From Saccharum officinarum (taxonomy: Eukaryota > Streptophyta > Magnoliopsida > Poales > Poaceae): a DNA stretch of 64,000 nucleotides. Positions 55,598 to 64,000 of the stretch are shown here, in pieces. A program made the position numbers and the translations under genes. The stretch spans positions 7,343,831-7,407,830 of the forward strand of contig CM036231.1 in NCBI GenBank assembly GCA_020631735.1. The letters are read 5' to 3'. Every line of letters begins with the position of its first letter. Position 1 is the first letter of the stretch. Below the pieces are notes generated by a model. That model did not search any database. It was not told the origin of the DNA and saw nothing but the letters and a program-made list of their open reading frames with translations.

Positions 55598-56042
55598 CAC
55601 TTATTTGGAGATAAATTTTAAAAGATAGAAGCCATCCTGCCTTCTGCTGTGTTTACACTAGGCAGTCGAGGAGGGGTCAAACATACACGCTGGTGCCGTC
55701 CCTGGGCGTCTTCACCGGTTCTCACCTACATCTTTGCCTTGTCGCGCCGAGTGTACAAAATATTGAAGAAAAGTGGAGTACATGCCAAAACGACGGCGTA
55801 TACAATGGTCTTCTCTTTTGAAGAAAACAATGTCACCGGCTTCTGCCAACAAGTAGGCATCAGTGGCACATCACCCAACTGCTTCTCCTACTCACTCCTC
55901 TGAAACTACTATATCCAGTGCTTAATCCGATGCCAATTACCAGTAGTCTCTAATCGCCATGAGCCGCGTGCTTCAGGACGCATAAATATGCAGCGTAATC
56001 CCAGTGCAAACCTCCTGTAACCCCATTACAATACAAGCTAGT

Positions 56043-57407
56043 ATGAAGAAGCAGCTCGTGGCGTTGCTGGTACTGATCGCGCTCCCCGTGCGCGCGGTGC
56101 CTGTCTCCGGCGCCGGCGTCGTGGCGGCGCTGCTCACGCACGCCGACTCCGGCCGCGGCCTCGCGAGGCCCGAGCTCGTGCGGCGAATGGCGCACCGCGC
56201 CAGGGCGCGCCGCCGGCTCCTGTCCGCCTCACAGGACGAGCGCCCCGCCGTGCGCGCGCGGGTGCACGCCGGCGGCGGCGGGATCGTGACGAACGAGTAC
56301 CTGGTCCACTTGGCGGTCGGCACGCCGCCGCGGTCCGTGGCGCTCACGCTCGACACCGGCAGCGACCTCGTGTGGACGCAGTGCGCGCCCTGCCGCGACT
56401 GCTTCCACCAGGGCCTCCCGCTCCTGGACCCCGCGGCGTCCTCCACGTACGCCGCGCTCCCCTGCGGCGCGCCGCGGTGCCGCGCGCTCCCCTTCACGTC
56501 GTGCGGCGGCGGCGGCCGGAGCTGGGGCAACAACCGGAGCTGCGCCTACGTCTACCACTACGGCGACAAGTCGGTCACCGCCGGCGAGATCGCCACCGAC
56601 CGCTTCACCTTCGGCGGGGACAACGGCGGCGGCAATGGCGACGGCGACAGCAGCCTCCCCACGCGGCGCCTGACCTTCGGCTGCGGCCACTTCAACAAGG
56701 GCGTGTTCCAGTCGAACGAGACCGGCATTGCCGGCTTCGGCAGGGGGAGGTGGTCGCTCCCGTCCCAGCTCAACGTCACGAGCTTCTCCTACTGCTTCAC
56801 CTCCATGTTCGAGTCCAAGAGCAGCCTCGTCACTCTCGGCGGCGCGCCGGCGGCCGCGCTCTACAGCCACGCGCACCTCAGCGGCGAGGTCCGGACCACC
56901 CCGCTCCTCAAGAACCCCTCGCAGCCGTCGCTCTACTTCCTCTCGCTCAAGGGCATATCCGTGGGCAGGACACGGCTGCCGGTCCCGGAGTCCAAGTTCC
57001 GGTCGACGATCATCGACTCGGGCGCGTCGATCACGACGCTCCCCGAGCAAGTGTACGAGGCCGTGAAGGCGGAGTTCGCGGCGCAGGTCGGGCTGCCGCC
57101 CAGCGGCGTGGAGGGGTCGGCGCTCGACCTCTGCTTCGCGCTCCCCGTGACGGCGCTCTGGCGCCGCCCGCCCGTCCCGTCGCTCACGCTGCACCTGGAG
57201 GGCGCCGACTGGGAGCTGCCGCGCGCCAACTACGTGTTCGAGGACCTCGGCGCGCGTGTCATGTGCGTCGTGCTGGACGCGGCGCCCGGGGAGCAGACCA
57301 TCATCGGCAACTTCCAGCAGCAGAACACGCACGTCGTGTATGACCTCGAGAACGACCGGCTGTCCTTCGCTCCGGCACGGTGCGACAGCCTCGTAGCTTC
57401 ACTCTAG
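56043..57407 (+). CDS. Nepenthesin-type aspartic protease (A1 family), intronless
   Basis: 454 residues without introns and extremely GC-rich, as is common in this grass family. The ATG at 56043 starts a signal peptide (MKKQLVALLVLIALP). The open frame extends upstream only through a GTG, so this ATG is preferred. A basic prosegment (about 35-75) precedes the mature domain. Active-site motifs are DTGS at 104-107 and DSGAS at 325-329, with the flap tyrosine Y173 in YHYGDKS. Paired cysteines between about 114 and 167 form the plant nepenthesin insert, and there is no saposin-like plant-specific insert. These enzymes are secreted or vacuolar acid proteases with roles in protein turnover, defence or development. 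The substrate cannot be told from sequence. Confidence 0.93.
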   Translation: MKKQLVALLVLIALPVRAVPVSGAGVVAALLTHADSGRGLARPELVRRMAHRARARRRLLSASQDERPAVRARVHAGGGGIVTNEYLVHLAVGTPPRSVALTLDTGSDLVWTQCAPCRDCFHQGLPLLDPAASSTYAALPCGAPRCRALPFTSCGGGGRSWGNNRSCAYVYHYGDKSVTAGEIATDRFTFGGDNGGGNGDGDSSLPTRRLTFGCGHFNKGVFQSNETGIAGFGRGRWSLPSQLNVTSFSYCFTSMFESKSSLVTLGGAPAAALYSHAHLSGEVRTTPLLKNPSQPSLYFLSLKGISVGRTRLPVPESKFRSTIIDSGASITTLPEQVYEAVKAEFAAQVGLPPSGVEGSALDLCFALPVTALWRRPPVPSLTLHLEGADWELPRANYVFEDLGARVMCVVLDAAPGEQTIIGNFQQQNTHVVYDLENDRLSFAPARCDSLVASL

Positions 57408-58989
57408 TCGCTACTCACTAGTAGTGTTTGTACAAAGAAAAGGTAGATCTTTTTAGTACTAAAAAATACTAGGTGAAACAAAAACAGTTTTTCACTGTGA
57501 TGGTAGAAGTTGGAAAGCAACAGAGGAAATTTTGCGTGCAATTTGTCACGCCTTCTTTCCAGATGAGTACATAGCATTTGCAATTTGATCATATTTTAAA
57601 GAGTTTTCATGAAATCTTGCAACATGGTACTGCTCGGCTAGTAGCACCTTGCGAGCTGGTTTACACTGGATTTTTCTGTCTACGCGTTCAGCCTGTCAAC
57701 CATACATACGGCTGACACCTGACAAAGCAGCAGCTTCTTATCTCATTTCCGACTGATAGGAACGCTCCGGCTCGGTGCTCGGAGCAGAAGCGTTTCGCTT
57801 TCAGGGCTTTGTCGGCAGGTGAATAAGACACCAATGAGGCTACGATCCATAGACAGCCAAATGGCCAAACAGTTTGGTCAATGTTTGTGATCGAACTAGC
57901 TCGGCGCATTTTTTTTTGGTGGATGTCTCATCTAAAAAAAAGTGTGAACAGTGCTAGTAGCAATATTTGTGAACTACAGAACAGTGTCAAGGAGCTATGG
58001 AATCCCCTTTTTCGTCGACAGTCGCACAATATTCTTAACAAATCATTTAACAAATTCAATGGGGTCATTGTCTTACCCATTATGTGTGCATGCGCGTCTG
58101 ACATATGGGCTCATGATGTAGGGCTTTAGGGACGCTGACATGCCTGTTCAAGGCACCCTGACAACCATGATTTGGGACACATGGGCATGTGGCAGCAGAA
58201 AACACGATCGAGAGGATTACTGTACAAGGCTAGAAGCAGCACTAGGCCGGTCACTGCCACTGTCACCATTCAGAAGTTACACGCATGACATTTGGATTAA
58301 TAATATACATTAAACGGGCGAGGTTACATAAGCCGTTCACAGATCACAGGCATGGCAATTGGAGCAACATAGGCGGATGGTTTTGATAGAGTTGAGAGAG
58401 GCAATTTTCATCGGCACAACTGCACAAGACAAACAATGTTACTGTAGAACCAACTGGGTCGGCGTATAACGGCCCCCAATTTTCAAATTTGCCTGTCAAA
58501 TGGATGAAATCGCGAGTGAAAGAGGACTCTCCATCAATAACAAGACCTCAAACCCCAGTATGTCTTTTGTTTTGGCGGGATACAGGACCAGCTTAAGAAG
58601 AGCCATCAGAACCTATCCACAATCATCCCCTGGGGATAACGGCCAATTCTTCGAAAGAAGAATACATTCCCTGGCAAGAACAGGTTAGAGACTTGAGTGA
58701 CAAAGGACAAGAAGGCACAGATTGTGGTATCACTTCCTTTGGTACCACCACCTATCAGGCCCGACGAGCGGTCCACGGAGCTGCATCCCTACTCACCCGG
58801 TCTGTCTTGTGGGCTTGTGGCTCAAATTATCAGGATAATCACGACGAAACAAGTTACAGAATCAACACCATGCCACCAGCAACAAAAGAACTAACAATCT
58901 CATGTCAAATCTTTTTTTTTAAAAAAAATGCTTCTAATTCCTACATAACTAACACAGATAATTTTTTTTGAGGAGACTAACACAGATAA
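57408..58989. other. Intergenic, nothing recognised
   Basis: Contains the presumed 3' UTR of the protease gene on the left and, possibly, the 3' UTR of the minus-strand MAIN-like gene on the right. No other gene is supported. Confidence 0.4.
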
Positions 58990-59220
58990 TCACTGCTCGA
59001 TTTGGATGGGATCAACAATGGCAGATGACGGTGGGCAGGAAGAATAAACGCCATTGCAATTGTTGTTTTCCTCACCCGCATGCTCCACTATCAAGACGCC
59101 ATGCTCAGCTGTGCTAGGGTTTTCCTGATCCTCAGCCTCTCCTACTTCAAGGCTCTGCTGTACGGTACATGATTCAGTACCTAGAGCTACTAACCCTGGG
59201 TCGTCCTGTTCCTCCAGCAT
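58990..59220 (-). other. Acidic open frame directly after the MAIN-like stop
   Basis: 76 codons in another frame, starting in the bases that hold the MAIN-like stop codon. Its acidic, Glu/Gln-rich composition with VLIVEHAGEE resembles the preceding tail (ILMVEPKCEE). It could be a lost C-terminal extension after a frameshift, an alternative exon, or chance. Confidence 0.35.
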
Positions 59221-61612
59221 CAGTTCTGGGGGCTTGGTGGGAGCATAAAGCTGGAACCATCACCCTCCTCACACTTAGGCTCCACCATCAATATAGTCTG
59301 CTCCATTTCAGGGTGATCTTCTATATGTTGATCTTGATGGAGATCCTCCTCCGATTGAGGAACAACCAAACCAGTCATGGGAGTGGCTGCATCACAAATC
59401 TCAGTGGCTGGTGCAGCTGAATCACAGTTTTCCTCCACACCCAGTGAAGGATTTTCAGGGAGCACATTGTTGGAGAAGTTGTTTTCCTCTTGCATAGGCT
59501 CCAGGGCAAATGAAGCGCGCTCCACTGTGTTAAGTTCGTCATCTTCCTCTTGTTGCCCTTCTTGGTTGGTATCTATATTTTCTTGAACTTCAAGCAAAAG
59601 TTGAGGTGTATGTTGACTTGCAGCTGCATCAACATGTGGACTAGTATCCGAATGAAAAGGTGGAACAGCTGAGTCACTATTATTCTGGATCTCACCAAGA
59701 TCTTGCAAGACATCTTCAAAGCCATGCAGAAACTCAGCAACCAAGGCTTGAGTGGTTGCATCAGCTGTAGTTGTCATGGCTCTCTTGGCCTTCTTCACCA
59801 TACCTTCCAGTTTATCAACCTACAACAGTTAGGGAATACTTCAAATTAAATACTGGTTCACTATATGCATAGTAATTTGATTGAAGAAGCTGTGCCTGTA
59901 CTCAAATCTTCAACAGTGCATGAAATTTATTTCCAGAAATATGAACTAAATAAGAGATTAGTGTTTTACTGCTTTGCGGATTATTGGAGACTTGGCTTGG
60001 TACTGAAGATCTAAGGAATCATCAGTTGGAGCTGAAGGTCCCGCTTCAACGTCATCACTGATTGCTGGGACAAGGTACCGTCGTGTTGCTCCTGAGTACC
60101 AGCACAGATACTCCTCATAAGAAGATGGATCATATTGCTCTGTATCTCGAAATATACGCTGTCGTCGTGCTTCCCATTCCTGGATATACTCATGGTGTGT
60201 TTCTTCCCAGTTCTCTCGTTCTTTGCCACGTCTACTAATACGATGTAATGACTGTAGCGTAGGCCGGAAAGGTGGTGGAATGCATTGTCGAAGCCCGAAT
60301 TGCCGCATCACTCGCTCAGGCAAATACATTTCAACTATAGGGAAGTTTATTAATGGAGCTTGTGTAAGCCACAGGTCCGCGTCTCTTGTACAAAGTGGGG
60401 GTAAGGTTGAGGGCTCTATCTGCAGGTAGGGTTCCCACTTCACCTGATCAACTCGCTGAAGGTTCAGTTCATCTCTGTACTGCTTAAGGCAGCGAGTCGC
60501 ATTCTCACTTTGTGTGCGTGCCCCCACCCAACGGAAGCCGATTGGAGGTAAGTCCTGCTCAATGCCTATCTCTGTGCATAAAGGAGACCGAACCAATGGT
60601 CTGCCAACATGAAAGTGCTCCCAACTCCAAAGCTGCAAGAGAAGCAATGAACCGCCAATATTCTTGATATTGTGGGAGGAGGCAACCGAGCAAAGAGATC
60701 GGTACAGGAATGCCAGAACTGCAGAACCCCAGCTGTATGTGCTAACACGTGAAAGATCAGCAATCAGAGGAAGATATATCAGACTCATCCTTCCTGTCCC
60801 ATCTGGAAAGAGCACCCCGCATAAAAGGCTCAGTATATATGCTCGAACATGCCTTTCAACTGTCATATCATCCGCCTCCTCTGGTAATTCATAAAAGTTT
60901 TTCTTAAGCCATTTGTAATGCAGGAAGGACTTTCCAGGCATTGCTGGCCCCCTTGCATCCTGGCCTAAACAATCAAGGACCACTTGCGCATAATCATGAT
61001 CAGTGGTAGAACAAACCGGACGGCCATCAATAGGAAGAGCAAACAACATTGCGACATCTTGAAGTGTAACAGTTATCTCCCCAGAGGCCAAGTGGAAGCT
61101 ATGGGTCTCTGGCCTCCAACGCTCAACAAGGGCAGTAATCAATGCTTTGTCCAATTGAGGCATCTTCTGGCAAATTTGTGCGAGCCCAAGCAAACCTGCA
61201 TCTCTCAGATAAGGCCGATATCTCTCATGAAATTTCAAAGGCTTATGATGACGTAACTTCAACTGCTCCACTGCCTGCAACGTTCAGATCCAGTGGAAAT
61301 GTATAATTCAGTCTCATGAAACTTATGATGAGCTATGGAAAAAACCAATGTCATTAAACAAACCTGATCACCAAAAATCGCGTCGGAACGATGGTTGATC
61401 TTAGGGTTGAGTAATGTGGTGGATACTTCTGATGGTCCTACATAGCAAGCTGGGGATTGTCTTGGAATCAACACAGGCTGATCTTCTCTGTCAGAGGTAC
61501 TTGGTGAAGAAGGTGCAGAGGTTTCGAGATGATCCATATCTTTTTCTGCCACAGCACCTCTTCCACGACCATGACCACGGCAACCACCTCCTCTTCTCTT
61601 TGTAGGAGACAT
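59220..61612 (-). CDS. Plant mobile domain (MAIN-like) protein
   Basis: Three minus-strand exons join with phase-0 GT-AG introns to 717 residues: 61612-61364, 61274-59970 and 59819-59220. Exon 1 is basic then Ser-rich (KRRGGG start), a possible nuclear signal. Exon 2 (residues 84-518) is a full plant mobile domain with GEITVTLQDVAMLFALP and the hallmark SWGSAVLAFLYRSLC near 264-278. Exon 3 is an acidic, low-complexity tail. The domain is shared by Arabidopsis MAIN/MAIL1 and by transposon proteins. The plant genes act in the nucleus in silencing of transposons and meristem maintenance and are often annotated as PP7 long-form homologues. Without the exon 2 splice, the frame would stop at 59958. 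No transposase or phosphatase domain is attached, so this may be a host gene or a capture. Confidence 0.85.
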
Positions 61613-61787
61613 CCCCCTTTACATAGCCCTGTGTTACCACCATCATGAATTCAGAAAGGAAGATGCAATATATGATTGATGACTGACTGATAAAATGCAA
61701 AGCTGTTAATCAGTTATTGAACATGACATGCTTAAAAGAACGGTCATTCATCACTAATCTTTTTTAGAAAATTGATTTTCTACAGTC
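61613..61787. other. Upstream region of MAIN-like gene
   Basis: Short AT-rich stretch between the minus-strand start codon and a MITE. No clear TATA box was identified. Confidence 0.35.
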
Positions 61788-61790
61788 CTA

Positions 61791-61980
61791 GGCCGTGTTT
61801 GGATCTGCAGTAGCAGTGCAGCAGCTGTACCGCAGCCAAAGTATCAGAATTGAGTAACCAGTTCAAAACTCGCGGTGCATGCCTTGCGTGGTGAAAAGAA
61901 TTGCCTGAGCCATGCTCTATTTGGCACGATTCTCGCGACCAGCGCTCGATAATCTGATTAAAAGTGGTCCCAACACGGCC
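61791..61980. mobile_element. PIF/Harbinger-like MITE near MAIN-like promoter
   Basis: Termini ggccgtgtttgga and ccaacacggcc are inverted with one mismatch, and cta flanks both ends (61788-61790 and 61981-61983). It is 190 bp and non-coding. It starts 178 bp upstream of the gene start. Confidence 0.78.
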
Positions 61981-61983
61981 CTA

Positions 61984-62518
61984 GTCTTCTAGACCTAATA
62001 TCCTATAAATTGAAAACACACACACACACACTTTCCCCTCATTTTTCTCCACGTCCATAGAACAAAAGAGAGATAAAAAAGCATCTGTGGAGCACCTTCG
62101 TGCAGCAATGTTTCCTCAATGAATGAGATCCATGTGCTTCAGACATGTAAGGTGAACGTGTTAACCCCAACATCAGAAAGATAAATCAAACTGTGGACTG
62201 AAGTTCAGTCAAGAATTGTGTATAAAAAGGAGCAAGGAAACATATGCACTTGATCAATAAAGCGCTCATCGCTTGTTTTTCTTGGAAGTTCAATCCCCTT
62301 GCAAGCAATGACAGCCCTTGTACCTTTCCCTTTTCCATTCAGCCTACTTCTTAGCTTTATTCCATCAGTCTAAGGTGAAGTCCATGACGAAGATCTTTCT
62401 ATAAACAAGTAGGAATGAGTGTTTGTCTTTGATGAAATTTAGAGAGAGGACAGTGTGCACTAAAAAAGAGATAACTGGGAGATGATTCAGAAAAGATACA
62501 TATACATCCAAAGTAAAG

Positions 62519-62519
<1 letters not shown>
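61984..62519. other. Intergenic, nothing recognised
   Basis: AT-rich, with a short (CA)n run near 62014-62030. No gene is supported. Confidence 0.4.

Positions 62520-62520
<1 letters not shown>

Positions 62521-62594
<74 letters not shown>
62521..62594. repeat. (AT)n microsatellite
   Basis: About 37 uninterrupted AT units. Open frames of alternating Tyr/Ile through it are artefacts of the repeat. Confidence 0.98.
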
Positions 62595-62598
<4 letters not shown>

Positions 62599-64000
62599 AA
62601 TGTAAACATAGTTCGTTTTTGGTTTCCACAAAGCCCCGAACAGATTGGATTACTTTGGCTTCTTGATTTCTTACTGTCGAGACAGCCTGTCTGAATCCAA
62701 ATCATTCGACTTCCGCTTTGCAGTGGTGAGGTCGTTGGTTCCTATGAACCAAGATGTTTTGTTGCCAGACCTTTCATGGGTCTACTCCTTGGATGGCACT
62801 ATCCACTGGTATATTGTGAAAGTCTCAACAAAGATGAAAGGACCCCATGCCTTCTCTCTCTCTTCAACACTTCCACTAACCTTAGCCTCGGAATACTATG
62901 CTTAATACGATCCCCCTCTCCAGGCAGAGAGGATTGAGTACAGCATTGATGGCGGAAGATCTTTGTTCCTATTATTTCAAAGCCTAACTAGGCACGAAGC
63001 AGTGAGTGCAATCTGCTTTCAAGAAATGACAGAAAAGAGCCAGTAACGCTATCAGTGAACAGAGTTGGTGTAAAATCCAGCTGAAGTAACATACAGCACC
63101 ACAGGTGAAGCATATTGAATTGTGAACATTCACTCCACTTGAACATTGACTGGTTCTTTGTTTTAAAGACTGTAATAGTAAGAAAACTGAAAATTATCTG
63201 CCATGGTATTACCTCTGTTATAGCTTCAGTCTACCTTTTCTTATGGTCTCCAGTGTACTACTATCAGCCCTAATAGGCACTATCTATCTTCACAAGCTCA
63301 ATCAGGAGACATGAAGGATCTGGAAGAAGCATGAAATTTGACTACTCATAAGGTGACGACATGGGCAGAGGACAAAAGCAGGGTGCACCACACTCTCAGC
63401 TGCTGATTCTAGGTTGATTGTATTTGGTTGGTAGAAAACCTACTAATCCAGGAACAGGTGATGGATCACAAAAAGAGCGTACATACTACGAAGAAATATG
63501 ATATTTCTCAAAACAGGGAAGGCTATGGATCCGCATGGGCCACCTTCGTTTGAACATGGATTATTCCATGAAGGAATCAATCTCTACAGGTCAACCTAGC
63601 AAGTTGGAATCCAGTGTTGAAAAAGAACCTTTCAAGTTAGGAATGAAGCTATAGGCATGGATATATGTTGGTAAAAAGAGGAATTGAAGCCCAATCACAG
63701 TGGTGAGCACAGCTCTCGCGTCGTGCCCAGAAACTGCTTGGCAATTGAGAAATTATATCCCATCTATCATTCTATCAACTAATTGACAAAGCAATCATTT
63801 GACTGTTTGAGAACAGTTCACTCTCAGATAAGAAAAAAGGCTAAATAGCTTGCATACCACTCCCCATGGCTGGGTTTACCCACCTATCATTATTTTTCTT
63901 CCCCTTGCTAAATAGCACCTGTATCCGATGCCAATAGCTCCGTCTAGCACTCTGTTAAGTTGTCATGTGATCTGCTTCTTTCACCATCTCCTGAGCCCCT
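62595..64000. other. Right edge, nothing recognised
   Basis: No protein family, RNA gene or terminal repeat could be supported. A gene entering from the right could have UTR or intron sequence here. Confidence 0.35.

Noticed and set aside
56004..56042. Upstream extension of the protease frame
   Set aside because: It would start with GTG. The first ATG at 56043 begins a good signal peptide.
56229..57332. 367-codon open frame on the minus strand opposite the aspartic protease
   Set aside because: It is a shadow of the GC-rich protease frame, low complexity in Arg/Glu/Gly, with no domain.
62365..62705. Tyr/Ile-repeat open frames
   Set aside because: They are translations of the (AT)n microsatellite.

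Overview
This is plant nuclear DNA, most likely from a panicoid grass such as a sorghum, sugarcane or Miscanthus relative. The evidence is intron-containing genes with very GC-rich first exons, typical grass MITEs (Tourist, Stowaway and hAT types) and a chromovirus LTR retrotransposon with 4.1 kb LTRs. The species call is inference.

Layout. 1-2051 is gene-poor and holds two MITEs. 2052-21737 (copy A) and 21838-42557 (copy B) are collinear, near-identical copies of one 20 kb segment, separated by exactly 100 N (21738-21837). Each copy holds, in order, a promoter region with an internal duplication, a PFA-DSP/Siw14-type phosphatase gene (5 exons, 216 aa), MITEs, a LysM GPI-anchored receptor-like gene (5 exons, 406 aa), a foldback element, the left arm of a Mutator-like element, and the 5' LTR and first ORF of a Ty3/gypsy element. 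Only copy B continues into the full element (37523-51445). Because the gap sits exactly at the copy junction and copy A decays by small indels toward it, an uncollapsed haplotype or contig overlap is at least as likely as a true tandem duplication.

Right side. After the retroelement comes the right arm of the Mutator-like host element (51451-52094), then a gene-poor stretch with a Tourist MITE. An intronless nepenthesin-type aspartic protease follows (56043-57407, +). A three-exon plant mobile domain (MAIN-like) gene lies on the minus strand (59220-61612). After it come a MITE, an (AT)n microsatellite and unassigned sequence.

Most striking observation. Between the 5' LTR and gag-pol, the retroelement carries a separate 172-codon ORF (42020-42538). 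Its first 25 codons closely resemble the N-terminal tail of histone H3: 13 of the first 21 tail positions are identical, including A1, R2, K4, R8 and K9. A long coiled coil follows, then an acidic tail ending in a textbook SUMO-interacting motif. Because the same element encodes an integrase with a C-terminal chromodomain, this looks like a transposon-encoded H3-tail mimic. I know of no description of one. Its function is inference.
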